Below are positions 42,201 to 57,200 of a stretch of DNA of 64,000 bases, one piece after another. Source of the DNA: Balanoglossus misakiensis (taxonomy: Eukaryota; Hemichordata). Below the pieces are notes generated by a model, which ran no database searches, was not told the DNA's origin, and was given only the letters and a program-made list of their open reading frames with translations. Location of the stretch: assembly GCA_040954595.2 (NCBI GenBank), contig CM082593.2:7254001-7318000 (forward strand), in the 5' to 3' direction. The position numbers and the translations under genes are program-made. Position 1 is the first letter of the stretch; each line of letters opens with the position of its first letter.

Positions 42201-45200
42201 TCTGCAATAGGTAACTCGTTTTAGTTTAGTTATTGATATCAACAGATCATGTGTTGTTCAATTATGAATTGCATGCATCGCCATCATGTACAATGCATGT
42301 ACAATCAATCAGCTAATATAAGTATCAACGGTTCTGCAAAATGTCATTTTACTGGTAATATTTTTTTGTACAGCAACGATACCACGCATTATTCAGAACC
42401 CAGTTATTGCCTGGAATGATGGCAAGAACGTCGCGGTAATAACCGCTGATCTGATAAGATGGGTTTGCGCCGTCTACTCAAGTCACGTGGCTGGCCTAAT
42501 GGCGATACTGATCAACCAGGGAAAACGTACAAACACATATAGAGAGCTTGATGTATGTTTCCCGTGACTAGATGCTCCGATTAGACTCGTCTCGCAGTCT
42601 CGATACACAGAAATCTTGGTAGATTATGGCGGGAATTTTCTCGCTAGATGTTTTATTGTTATTACTATTACCAACAAAGGGTGTTATCAGTAAATGGGGT
42701 CTGGGCGTTGGCAGTGTAATAAGCTGAGGATGCCACTGTGACGAATCTTTTCTGCGTAAAATAAATTCCATTTCACACTCCTGATTTCCAGAATTCAGTA
42801 GACAGATCTTCACATTCGAGAAGGTAGTGAGAAGATTGTTATCGCAGCTAAACTACTGCACGGCCAAACGGCGAGATGCACGCGACAATTTCTGCTAAAA
42901 TTGTTTCTTTTGGCCATAATCGTGATTATTTTCACCTTATACCCAGTCACCACATTCTCGCCAACCTTCATGTTGGGTTTCAGCCGAAAAACACGACGTC
43001 ATGTGGCCTTCAGAGATCTGCTTGCCAAGTCCCACATCCGGGTCCTTCACGCATGTACAAGCATCCGTTAGTTCATTGTACGAGTAGGTTTTGATATTCG
43101 GTGAATTACTCGCGAGTCGGAGTGTATGCACCATTAGAGCGTGAACACCGATGCGCTTTCCTCCTTAGCGACGCGCGTGTCTCACACACTTGTGGAATTC
43201 TGTAATAAACTCTACGCTTGAACAAGAGTCGATTAAGCACGAATCATCAAATGTTAGAACAGTGAAGTGGACTCGCTGTGGCTACAAAAAATATTGACCG
43301 AGTCCAGAACGATTCAACAAATGTACTCGAATTTGTGTTTAACCGTGGCAACAGTCGGTTTGGGTTTTGCATGTTACCCAAAAACAACTGCATATTACCC
43401 CCAAAGTATAGCAAATAAACCAAAAATAATTCCATTCTACACAAATCTGAAACATTTGCCTACCAGCCGCTAATTTTTGTTCCATTTTCTTGAATTACCC
43501 AATCTACGTTTGCCAACACTGAAGCGGGATATTTTTTTGTTACCGCGTCGACTGCCATCGTCAACAAAATATAAAATAATGGATTTACTAGGTTGGCTGC
43601 ACATGTTATAAATCGCACAGACATTTGAATATGTCATTATAGACGCTTATACATGTAAGTACCAAATCGAGCACTTTTGGTGTGGGTGTACTGGCAGACC
43701 GTGTTCTTAATGAGAATTAATCTAACTTCCGAAAGGTCAACGCTCAAGCTATGGTATTGGATACACCACTGGCCTATATGCAAATGATATTGGCACAAAC
43801 AAAGTCATTCCAGATTCGAAGATTAAACGCGGTTAGTCTATGTCTGTGGCGGGTCAAATAGGTCGTGAGTGAACACAACTTTAAGTAATTACATGTACCT
43901 TGACTAATGTCATCAGAGTTCGACTCAAGGTATCTTGAATTGGCGAAGAGTTGCAGTCTCTTCCTCCAATTTAAAGATGGCGTCGGTGGCTGCCATTTTG
44001 TGGCCAGTGTGTTTACTGGGGGTTCATCGTGGACGTCAGTCACACTAGAATTTTGAAGAGTTGCGCAAAATATGACGTCACAAGTCCAACGAGTCACAAT
44101 TGGCCCAAAAGCAAAACTAGAACATAACAGTTTTCAACAAATAAGACGTAGTCGTCACAAAAATCTCGATAATTTGCCTCCATATAAACAAATAACGCAT
44201 ATCATGAATATGTTGATCTTCGATAACCTCATTAATATGCAAGCCACGCCCACAAAAATCCAGTTAGTTCTTGCTACTCTAAAACGGTATCTGCCCACCA
44301 AATTTTGTTCAAATCTGCAGAGCGATTCTTAAGATATTTATAACACAGATAAACAATCAAACAAACAAACAGGCAGGTATAGACAGACAGACAGACGAAA
44401 GGTTTCACGAAGAAATGACTACTTCAGCACACATCAAACCGTGCACTTTGAGATAATCTATTGATTATCCATCACGGGTAGACAACGCAGTATTCTTGTC
44501 TTGATGTTTATAGGACCCCGGTTTGTATTTCCCTTCAAGTAATAATAAATGCACACAAATATCATGCAAGCCCTGACTATGGACGTGTGATATATTGTTT
44601 TGGGCGATTTTCCAACTGATTGGAATGCCAGACACGTATGCAAATACAGTCTCCATCCATTTAACTTAATCCCAGTCGTGGTCATTTTACAAACATTTCC
44701 AAGTCGTGGATCATGAGTTATACTAAAAAGTAATAAGGGTATATTCAATCGTGATTGCATTTTTTTCTCTCGTTTCCCAACAAACGTTAAATGCACCGTT
44801 TGCGTAATTGCGCATTATTGTATGCGCAGCGGTTCTTTATTTTTTATATTTCTCTTTCAAATGGCAATGGAGGAAATTCGATATACCTTCACAGCATTTA
44901 CAGTGATTGAGGTTTTCCGAACACTTATGACGTGTCTGAATGGCGATCGAATGTTACAGTGTGAAATGAGAGTGTGACCCAACTCAAATACTGTTCCAAA
45001 CAATGTACTTCCAGCGCTAATTGCCTTTTTTCTGTTACTTCCTTAATTACGTGTTTGAAACCATGCAGCTAGCGGAGACATTGAAATCTATAGCTGGTTT
45101 GCTTCATTTTGCAGAGTCCACACACGACTCACGAAATTCAATTTCGATTATCGTTTCCTTGTCTCCGACAGATTCTGTTTACCGACAGTGAATTGCAGGC

Positions 45201-48200
45201 AGAGGGCGATACAGGCAATTATCTTTTCGTTTAGGCAAAGTAATAGCCTCGTCTGGCGCGCACACGCGTTACAAACTGCATTATCCGAGTGGAAATTTGT
45301 GCTCCCTTTTGCACTAGTCACCCCCGGGGGATTCGAAGAGGCCGCTTGTCTTCACAGCCTATTTCCCGCGCTTTTGCTAATGACCTACCTAACCCCCGAG
45401 GGATTCGAAGAGGCTGCCTTTCTTCACAGCCTATTTCCCGCGCCTTTGCTAATGACCTACCTAAACGTCGTTAACGCTGGCAACCTTGAACGAAAATGTC
45501 CTGGTGCCGTAATGAACGGTTTGTTATAATCCCATGACTTTCAAATCGCGTTGCAGTCTACACATTAGACACTATCGCATTTGCCCTATATGCATGATAG
45601 GGTGGGGGGGGGGTAATTTCATCGCGAGATTCGCCCCTGGGAGAGTTGTATGGGTATGAAACAACGCATGCGCATGCAATGGATGAATTGGCCGAATTTA
45701 TCTACATACATGGACATATGTGTATTCACTTACTGTACAAATCATTGATTCTCCATTTTAGTCATTTGCTAGCTGACCCTTCACCCCATGGCATAGCAAC
45801 AAGCACAATCCTGTCTAATACCTTGTAAACGCGTAGCGATTTCTATATATCTGATTTGTCTCTATAGCGTCCGGTTTACAAGACAGCAAACCTCACACTT
45901 TTTGCGGGTTGAATTTCAGAGGTCGATGATGCGACGCATGCGCCAATTTGACCTGTTGGCCTTTGATACAATTATAACAGTATCAGCCATACATTTACAT
46001 GTTGGCCCGGATTTCTCACGTTGAAGTAATTAGGCGCTAATTTTCAATTTCCCCCGCACATGCGAGCAAATATCAGTACAACTAGAAACACAGATAAAGA
46101 TTAATAGCGATGGCATAGCAACTACTATCGGCAGCGCAGGTGAGAGCAATCTCAATGTACTCGCACTCGCCGTTCATGTGTTGACAGCTAAGCTATTATT
46201 CAATTTCCCTGTTTTATACATACGAGCCAATTAACTCAAGCTATCGAATTTCTCTCGAAGAAAAAACAAGAATTAACCGATATTAACTCTGCCCATGAAT
46301 GCCATCAACACAACTTAAAACGATCCTTAGAATTCGAGTCACAATTCTGTGTAACAATATTGACTTTCCCTTAGAATTTGAGTCACTGTTCTATAGTATA
46401 ACAATATTGACTTTCTTTTTTGTGTAAAGTACGAGAGAGAGAGGGAGAGGGGGGGGGGGAGAGATCATGATTATGTTGGAGCGAAGAAAAGTACACCATT
46501 AAATCGTATTTTTGTAGAACACCACAATTTAGTTATCTTATTCAAGATCAATGACGCCGTTAGTCATTGCCAAGGGCATGCCTGGCGTTATCAGCTTAGG
46601 AAGCTTTCAAATATTACGGGCAGGGAGGGCTGGAGGAATTTTGGGTTGGGCAGTCACGTAAAATGTTACCCCCACCTACCATATCATGGAAGATACATGT
46701 ATACCAACATCTACAACATTGTTTAATTTTTTGTTACCTTCATCTGGAATAGAAATGCATAGGCTACTACTTGTTGTGTAATGAAACTGTAATCAGTGTT
46801 ATTAGCTTGGCATCAATTTTTTGGTAGTGGAAAGCGACATTCCTCACTTGCACAACTGACTGCATTGAGAAGATGCTAATTTTTATTTACTACGAGGTGG
46901 AATTTGACATCTCTAATTCAAAATATGACCCTCCCTCTAGGCCTTGTCAATACAACGTGACTTTACTGCCCTCTACCTCGCTATAACTGAAAGCTCCCTT
47001 CTCATGCACTAGATAAGATGCCGTGAGAAGTACATGCGACTCGCTACATACATGCCTGAGGTAAATTAAGGACACCTGAATGATCTCGAATAAAATTAGG
47101 TCTTTAAGGGCGATCTTATCCGCTGTTTCAAGACATTTAAGCCCGTCTTAGTTATCAGGTGAAAGGTAATCATTCTAGTGTTTGCTAGTACAGTCTCTTC
47201 AGGAAGGTGTTTACGAACGACGTCGGTGCAACATGTCAGATCCCCGTATGCATCTCACTCTAAAGTCAGAAAAATGTGACGTTCCATCCACACGAACAGT
47301 CACAATGCCGCGCGCGCACTCGCACAACACGCCGTAAAACCCTTCACGTTGTTTGCGGAAAGTTAATGTTAATTTCGGGGGGAATACTTAAGCTTCAACC
47401 TGCGTCACGGTGACGTCAAACACCGGTGGATATTCACGCCGAAAGGCGGAGGTACCTTTCTTACAGCTTTTAATGTAAATAAAAAAAAGGCTCGGGTTGA
47501 ATGGTAAACTCCGCAGCCAGCGCCGCGAGCTGTGCGCGGAACAGCTGTACGCGGAGAGATGCATAATTGTCCCAGGTACAGTCAGAGTTCTGGTCGGATA
47601 TTGGCGTCCGGGGAGGTGCGTTTGATTTAAAAGCGCGGCCTGCTTAGCGAAAAGAGGCTACGGAGACTCAATAAGAAATGCAAGCACTGTAGGGAGACAC
47701 GCTTGTTCATATTTGCCCAGGAACTGAGAGATCTCATTTTTTGTTGTTGGCAGAAGGGGTCATTACGTTTATAGACACAGGTGTTGGGCGATGATGAAGG
47801 CGGTTTGAATTGAGCTGTGCGTCGGCAGTTTGTTTGTGATTAATTGCGCTGCATTTAAACAAGGTGCATAAACGCTTGAAAAAAAGTGTTAAATGCGCAA
47901 TTTCTTAAATAGTCCAGATCCACGACCGATGATAAAGTGGACCTCGTCGAACCAGGTCGGGAAACACAAACGCCACTTCAGGTTTGCGTTGCAGTGGGGA
48001 AAACATATCCCGAGATTCCTGTCGCGCGAGAAGATCGATGAATAAAGATGTATCTTTCTCGCAACGAAATAGGGAAGACAACCCTGCAGTCACGTGACAC
48101 CCTGCGTATACGCTACAAATACAACCATATGGATCCTCGTATTAATGTTAACATCGAGGATTTTTTTTTATTCTTACGTTTCGATACAAAGATTTTAACA

Positions 48201-51200
48201 ATGAATGTCTGTGTAGCATTCTGATAAATCCTTATTTATAAGCTTATACCTTATAAAGAACAAGTGTTTGCACGTCAAAATTGACACCACGAATTCACAG
48301 AACTATTGTATATGTACCTCCGTGACATAAACCATTATGCTCGTTCGAAGATGACCAGTAAATTCAAGTGCATCGGGAATCCTCGAAAACAAATGTACCA
48401 TTAATCTTTAAACAACATTTTCGCGAGCACTTCAGGTCGGATGACTCTTAGCCTAAGCTGTGGCGACGTTTCTTGATCTCTCCTGTGTACGTCTGTACTT
48501 TGAAAACGCATTTCCGTTACATCTCCGAGACAGCGGCGGCCAATGAAACAACCACTGTTTCCATTTTCTCGGTCAGTTTCAATTTATGTCTCGCCCCGGG
48601 TGAAACAAGCACCATGAAGAGACCTCCTTCGGTGTTTCATCTTCAATTTAGTGTTTTCGAACGCTAGAATTCACAAAATGGACTTGGTAATAGGATAGTT
48701 GGAAGCTATAGGACATTCTTCCATTGGAAACATGGCAGATTCTATTTATAGAAGAGGGGGGGAAGGGGTTCTCTACGGACGTGACAAACAAACAACATCC
48801 AGAACAAATTTCCGAGGACTTGAGTGGCCTCCTCCATTTGATGTCTCATATAGTCAGAAATTTTATGTTACGTTGCTTACTGAAATGTGCTGCATTGACT
48901 GGACTGTCGATAGAACACCAACCTTACTCTTCATGTGGGCATAGTAAATGTGAAACATGACTTATACTTGCCTAGTTTTTGAGTTCATGTCATAAATTGA
49001 TCGATCTAAGAGGAACATTCTGCCATACAAGCTTTGTACAGTAACAGTGTGTTGACACAGAAGTGTACCTAGCACGACAGCTGGTGACACTTTGATGCAT
49101 TTGTACCTTGACCGAATTGCAACGACCTTGTTAAAGTAGTCACATTTAAAGAGACTGCTCGAGGTCCAAAGTTAGTTGATTTCCTGTGACTTTAGAATGC
49201 TCGATTAGTCACACACAAAAACGAATTTCGTCACGTACGACAGACAACCACCACCCACGGCAAACGGCAACAACATGGCTACCTACACGCATATATACCT
49301 ACATTATTATACCCAGCTACATACATACATACAGTGAGATTTCCCGAGTACATCAACTCTGATGTAGACAGCATTATTTGCGATTAACCCCCAAATCCAC
49401 CATCTTCTCAATTTCAGCCCCACCAATCGCTCTCATTGCCAGTGTGTCGTCTGCTGTCCTTTTGGTGTGCTTACTTCTGATGTGCGCCCTCTGGAGGATG
49501 AAAATACTCAGGAGGGTGAAACTGTTCAACTATCGAGATTCCGATGAGAAGAGAGTGCTTAGAAGTGCCTTTGGACAGAGTTCCCCCATGGATGGTTGTA
49601 TCAGGTATGTCATTCCCCACGTGAATTGGCTACTGGCAGTATGGTCGTTATAGACACCATAATAGCACACTTCACTTGTTTTCACATGTGGTATCGCCAG
49701 CATGAGAACACTTCCAGAAGCAAATTTTGTCCGGAGAGTCGGATTGGCGGCCATTTTGAATTTCAATTTGAGACAATTTTGCTCCCTCATCCAAAATTTT
49801 GCAAGGTGACGTCCAATTTTTATGCTCAATTTTACGAGAGAATATTCTAAGTAAAAATACCATAATAGCACACTTCACTTGTTTTCACATGTGGTATCGC
49901 CAGCATGAGAACACTTCCAGAAGCAAATTTTGTCCGGAGAGTCGGATTGGCGGCCATTTTGAATTTCAATTTGAGACAATTTTGCTCCCTCATCCAAAAT
50001 TTTGCAAGGTGACGTCCAATTTTTATGCTCAATTTTACGAGAGAATATTCTAAGTAAAAAAGTTTACGCCTTTGATTTCCGAGGGGCATACTTCTTTAAA
50101 ATGAATATTTCCTAAACAAAGCGGAGCGCGTTCGGTCCATTGAACCACACTGCGTTGCACTCAAGCTACTCGCTACGGGGTGCAATCTCTCTTTCGTCCG
50201 GTCATTTTACGTCATCGACTCGCAAGCGCAAGCGATCCCCTTACTTACGGCTCGGAAAACCGTGGAAGTTGTTGGTGGCTACGAACGGCATCATCGTACA
50301 CTGCTGTCTCCGTTACAGATAACCTCGTCACGTGATAAATCAGCTGGATGGGTAATTTCCCTCTGGACTGACATCACCCGAGGGCCGTGATGCATGTTGG
50401 TTCAAGTTACTGCCTTCCGCTTACACGAAGCGGTCTGATTGCTGCCACAGTGGAAACACCATGTCCATCACACTGCTAATTTTCACGCTGGCATCTTGTG
50501 ATGAGTGTGCGAATTCCAGAAGTGAATTTGTCGCCCCGCGGGCTGTACATAGATTTGCCAATCTCGCCATCTTGGCAGTCCATCCCCATGCTCATCGTTT
50601 TAAAAAAAGTTTCTTTGAACGCCGACGCCACTCGAAGGGCCATCAATCCACTGAAGTGTAGAATGCAAAAAGAAATGCCAGCAGTACCAAGTGCATTTGA
50701 AGCTTACGAACTCATCGGAATCGACCAATTTGTCACCGAAAAGAACTGAACAAATTTAAAACATTTATCGTTTCTCCCTTTGCAGGCGAGACCGTTCCGC
50801 GTCGCAGACGGGTCTGACACAGTATCTGACAACCGGTGAGGTACCACGATCTCTGACGTCAGAATCTCTGGAGTCTGCGGCATCCGCCGACGGTGGCGCT
50901 AGTCCCGTGCAGCCGAAACACCACGGCGTGGGACGTCGCCACTCCATGACAGCTTTTCAGTTCCATAACAGTTTAATTGGAGAAATCGAACCCAGTCTTT
51001 ACAAGTAAGTCATGGCTTGTGTTTATCTCGCGCCAAACACTTTAACTGTAACTAATATACCATATTGACAATTATTGTAAAGATAGGGGATCTTCTGCAC
51101 ACCTGTACCGACACGGACCGCGCGCCCTTCTACATTTGTTGTAGAGGCACGTATTAAATTACTTTCAAATTTTATCTGCCTCAGGAATGGCTTTCCAATA

Positions 51201-54200
51201 AATTTAGACGTAAAACTCCAAGAGTCGTCAATTTTATATGACATGCTTTCGAGAAGTTGTTACGTACATTTTAACAATGTGAGCTCAAGAGAATAGTTTC
51301 TTCTGTCTTTGCTCTTTCCAGAACAGGGAATTGCTAGGACAGGGTACATCCACTTCTCAGCCCTGTGTGTTCGTATTGCTATTGAAAATCACTCTATTTT
51401 GAGAGAAAGGGCAAGATGAAACTTCACCATTTTCTTTTATAGTTTCATGTACAGTGATGTTACTATGACAGTAATTTGTTTGCAATATGTTCAATTCGGC
51501 GAGGACTATATCATCGATGATGACTTGTCAATTTATACTTTATGGAGGGTGATAAGTGCAAGTTAGTTAAAATTATCAAATGAGGCTCCACAACTTGCAT
51601 TTCGTAACAAATTTATATTTCCGGTTTATGCCGTATCATGAACCACTCTTAAAATAACTGAAATATCGAACAATAACCACTTTTGTCCGGTTGGTTTATT
51701 TAATTAGAATTGCAAGTTCCATCTGTGTTATTGGCCAATTATGAAGCAAAATTCACATTTGAATAATTTTGTTTTCTTTTCTCGAAACAAAACCCCCATT
51801 TCCACGAAACAGCGGTAGTAGATCTTCTGTACGTGCTGTGATTATACCAGGAACCAATTAAATGCCAGCGGTAGGCGAGTCTAGTCAGAAACCGAATGTT
51901 TGTTTGTAACCGAACGGATTTGGTAATAATAGCAACGCCTGTTTTTGTTCGCCGTGTTCCTCACGAAAGTTCAAAACGTAATCAGTCAATCTGTTGGGTA
52001 GAAGCTTTCAAGAAGCGAGCCACTTCACTTCAACCGTACACGATGGAGAGTGATAACACAGCGCAGTCCAGGTTTTCAGGCGATCTCCTTAAAGCCTCGT
52101 CACGTGGTCTTCATCTGGGTTCCATGGCGACGAATGATGAAAGAGTTCCCCTCTAGCTCCCCTCGCAGTCATCGATCAATCGTCACAAAGTATGCTGACC
52201 TTGTTTAGAGGTCTTCAGGTAGCAAAGTCTAACCACCCGGGTTTTTTTTCTTGGAAAGTAGAGAAAGAAATATACTTAGTTGGTTGCCTATATGCATCGG
52301 AGTAGGGCGTCGTTGATGGAGAACTCTTTCTATTGATTGCAGCATATAAAAACTAACAACTAATTAGCAGGTACATGTAGTTCTCTTCGCGAGCCTGTTT
52401 CTGTATTAAATCAAAGGAATCCACCACAGAGTTCATCCGTGCCCGCTGGGTAAATGTTTGACTATCGAGCTATCGCGTCCCAATGGGATTAGAAGACACA
52501 TCGTGCAACTTTCGGTGGCATCATCGCTCAGTGTCTACCACCTGTTTTCCCTCAAAGCACGTTGAAAAATCAAGTATTTGGATTGTCAGTCACCATATCA
52601 GTGAATAATCAGGTAAATTCTTATTGCAAGTGATTTTAAGTCCGGACTTAACTCTAATTTTGAGTATTACATCGCCTCAGGCTACACACAGGTTGTTCTG
52701 ACAACGAATACTGGCCAGACATATCATGATACTAGTACTTCGGAGAGTAAATCAAGAATTAAGTCCGTGCACTGAACGTAATGTTGCACAAATACCCAAA
52801 TTTACAGCTACAGAACATTAAAATGGATTAAGCAAAGAAATGTGCATGTTCCTTCATCAGAATTCAGGATACATATATTTGCACCGCCGGCTACATCGGC
52901 TAACTAAGTAAGCTCCCCGCTCTCTGGAGGACCCGTGTATATACATGCGGTCTTTTTATCGTGCTCGATTCGCGTTTACTATATAAATCACGGCAGAAAG
53001 AACGTCAATATTTTCCCAAAGCCCGCTGTTATCAAGGTCAAATCACCATTATTGGCATCTTCGTCTGCCAAGGTCTCTTTCCGGGGGGACACTGTAGTCG
53101 AGCTAACGATGCATCATTGGTGTTACTTTGATGGTAATCGCTCATAGTGGGGGTCGTCTCACCCTGCTAGCGTGCATTAGGAATTGAAACATAAACGTGG
53201 ATTATGCGAGGACACGTATCTTTATTGTACACAAGACAACTGTGCCATTATGCCCTTTCAAAATGACATAGATAGTGGGACATCGTAAAACATCCCCAGC
53301 TAGACGTAATTTAGCTAGAAGGGTAAGCTAGCACCTGAATACACATACATGTATATAGCTATAGACAGGGTCAATAGACAGAGCTATAGACAGGGTAAGA
53401 CATGCCCAGTCAGGCGGGATGACGTACCTATAGCTAGACAAAAAAGCCACAAGGCAAGGAAGATATTATAAGCATGCTTAATTTCTTCATCTACAATTTA
53501 CGTAAGACTTTCTATAAGTGCACAGTCCAAGATCAGTATACATGTACGTGTTTCCCGGTCAGTGGTGAGCGGATGGCAATATGTGTGCGACGCCTCGTGA
53601 CGGTGATTGCATCGTGTGCGGTCCCGGTGACAGATTAGTCCGTGGCCAAACTCGTTAGGTTTTTCATCGCCCTCTCTGTGGGAATCTGTCGTTGATTGTC
53701 AGACTCAATTGGCGGGTGAACAAACAGGTGCGTTTTTCAATATCGCCAATCTTTTTATGGAAGTCAGCATTGACGTCATTTCGGCTTCAAAGGTCATGAC
53801 CTCCACGTGCACGTACCTGATCCACATCATCTTTGCAAACATTCGGTCGCATCGCCTTTGAAGGCGTTTGCACCGCCAGATTGCATCCTATATCAGAAGT
53901 GCAAAAGTCGCAAAACTTTGGATGTTATTTCTGTTGTTTCGCTTAGTTCCTGTGAGAAGCCAGGTTTCCATCACAACCTATTGAATCATCAGCCATCTGA
54001 TCTACTGTATTTGGAATTTGAACGAGGCTTAATGTTATTTAACATTTGTTAAAGTGTTCAAGCCACTTTGACAAGTAGCGCAGTAATGGGTGATACATGT
54101 ACTACTCTGTGTAAAGCAAAGTGGGACAGTGCAGGTGATACTTAGAACAAATATACTGACAACATTAACCAACATTTACCCTATATCTGTAAACGGAAGG

Positions 54201-57200
54201 AAACCTTCGGGTGAAAACTGGCACGTGTTGAAGGCATACAGTCACCTCTATTTTACATGTAGGGGCCTATACACCTGCTTTGATTTTCGAGGCGCAGTTT
54301 ACCTTAACCAACATTTGCGTCTGTTATTGAATATGCATGTGTATATACAGACGCTTAGCTAATTTCTGCACACCTGAACCAGTTTCATTATCGATCTCCC
54401 ACAACCAGGTGTTCTGACGACGACGACCACGATGACATTTTGCCGCCAAGTCCGCACGGCCGGATCTGGTTCTCCCTGATCTACGACGCAGCCGTGGAGC
54501 AGCTGTCCGTGAAGATAGTGAAGGCCAAACACCTCCCGGGAAGGGGTAAAAACAACCTTCCCAGGGACCCGTTCGTGAAGCTCTACCTTCTACCCGACGA
54601 GCGCTCTTCCCAGCAGTCCAAGGTCCGCCGCAAGACCAACGTGCCGAAATGGAACGAGACGTTCGTGTTTCAGGTGGGTGCGGGATGGTCACGCACATGT
54701 TCAAGCCCCAGACTCTAACTTTGGGCTGTTTTCCTGTGTGTCTACTTTGTGGTTTCTTGTTCTACTCTGTAAAACATGGAATTTGCTCTATGTTCGCTTG
54801 TATCTTTTCAACTCAGCACAAGTCCTTTTGTATGATCAACAATGTCATTGTAAACAATCAAATCAACAAAAGAAATAGCCATTACTCGTACACAAGGCTC
54901 TGTTGAGAAAACTGGGTATTTCATAAAGCTATGCAGAGAGAGACACACACGGAGGGGGGAAATACATGTATGTGCGAAAGTACGTTGACTCAGTTTTATC
55001 ACAAAATGTTGCTGTTTCGACGATTAAAAAATACTTTTCCTATATCAGTTTCTTCGGCAGACTCTTCATATTAATCATGGGAAGGGGCTTACAAATAAAA
55101 AACGACTGCACTTAGTATCAATTTGCGTCAAACGGAGAAACTTTTTCACAAAACGTCACAAGCAAGTAGGACAGATCTGTAAGATTTATAGTTGATTAAC
55201 CTTATCATCCGACAGCTTCGAACGATATTTAGGATGATATATGCTTTCTCCTTCATTCGAAGATTGCTGTGTGTGCGTAGAGTGTACGTTTTCTCAGAAC
55301 TGTACCGTTCAAAACAACACATTAAATCTGCGCTTGCACTTTTCATAATTGATTTTCCAGGTTGGACCGAAGGACGTCCGAAAACGCACGCTACGGATGA
55401 CGGTCTATGATATCGACAGACGACGAGTTCGACATGCCATGGGTCACGTGTTAGTCAACCTGGCCGACATCGCGTTGGACAAGGACGATATCATGTGGCG
55501 AGACCTGGACAGCGAGACGCAGGTATAGTGGGACATGCAGTTGCTAGACCTAAATGGGGCATGATTCACGTTTCGTTACATGGTATCAATGATATTTCAG
55601 TAGTTGCGAGATCTGGCGAGACTTGGTTAATTTCCGTAGCAACAGGTGGTTTGCCAAGTAATACAAATTCAGCTTTGTATGAAACTAGAATAGGTGCAGA
55701 GTTTAAAGGCACGTAAGCTGTAACTTTTGGGATAATTTTCATAATTTTTGTTTCACACTGCACTACCATTAGTCCATGCAGATGAAGGCAGTGAACTATA
55801 CACAAGCATTATAAACCCTAAATATGAGTGCATATGCAAGTTTTAACCAGATAAATAATAAAGCTTTGCCGCAAGCGATTATGGCCGCCACCGTGGGAAA
55901 ATGAAAGAAACAATGAAAATGTCGCATTTCCGGTTGTGAAACTTCATAAACAAAACATGATCTCATCCACTTGAGCTCATGGAAGTAAATGTACACCACT
56001 GAGACATCAGATTTTCATTTTTCATTGCAATATTGCACTTTTTTAAAAATTTCAGGAATTTTCGTTTTTCTTTAATTTTTGGCCATTTTGTCATAAATAA
56101 GTGTTGAGCTTGATATATTATCATGAAAAAGCATTTAATAGATATAATTAAAAGCATATATGAGATTATTTAAAACATTGATTTTTTATCCAGTTGCACC
56201 TCACGTGCCTTTAACAAAAAAATGTAACTTTTGAACCGTTCAAAACGATAGTCCATATGTTGACTGTCCTGTGTCACGTGGGAACGTCTCGCCATATAAA
56301 CCGCCTAGCCACGCGAGATCTCGCAGGGTCTCGTGGAGTTCGTTAAAATGGCGGCGCTGTCCATTGACATGCCCCAGTCATGCATATGCACTGAACGCCA
56401 AGGTTTACCGGGACTACCCCGGTAACTGAACCAACTAACACGTATTCACAAGCTTCAGTTGACACGTTCCAATGTACTTGAATGTTCACTTATTCCGCCT
56501 CATTCATTTACCTGGCGTCTCACAAGAATTACAAGAAGCCAGTAATGGTTATTACAAACCCCTAAATCACCATCTTCAGGTCAACACCACTCGAGGGTGC
56601 ATACATCTACATTGATTTTCTACAGGTTACCTTTGAACGTGATTGCCTCTACTCAATCAACATCTGCAGTCAGGGTCACGAGGTCCCGCCCTCGTCACGA
56701 GATATTTATTCACGAGCAATATTCACATATTCAATTAAAGTGATTTATTTTATTTTGGATTATAAAGAGATGGTTTTCTATCCCGATTCATTGAAGTCAG
56801 AGGTTTATGGTAACCCTAATTTTTGCTGGAGGCAACTGTACAACCAAGAAAAGTATTCCGAATGATGTGTATTTTTTGGTGTTTTCTCTGATCATTTTCT
56901 TGTATTGTTTAGGCTGCCGCCGCCCTTGGAGAGATCAATTTTTCGCTTACCTACCAGCCACATATGGACAAACTCCGGGTTGTCGTACTATGTCTTCGAA
57001 ATCTCAGGAAACTCGATTACGAGGAAAGTGGTAAGTGAATACACGGAGATTGTGTCAGGAAACCAAGCAAATGTGTACCTAGCATACATAGTCACACACT
57101 AGAATGGTTTAAAATAGGAAAAACGGTGATGGATGGAAGGATGAATGAATGAATAAATGAACTTTTATTTATTACAATATTGGGATACTCTTTTTTCAAT

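Larger units (their letters stand above)
33259..49417 (+). other. Synaptotagmin intron 1, 16.2 kb
   Basis: Large first coding intron. It holds a family 2 repeat, several short tandem duplications, a possible SINE-like tail and a GC-rich stretch near 47280-47660. The longest frame (40387-40749, 120 codons) has no recognisable domain, repeat or neighbour that would support a gene. Confidence 0.55.

Noticed and set aside
45188-45529. Frame with an internal 24-residue duplication
   Set aside because: A 72-bp DNA duplication explains the protein repeat. No other coding evidence.
49530-50089. Two near-identical frames on both strands suggesting duplicated small genes
   Set aside because: They come from the exact 203-bp intronic duplication and have no domain.
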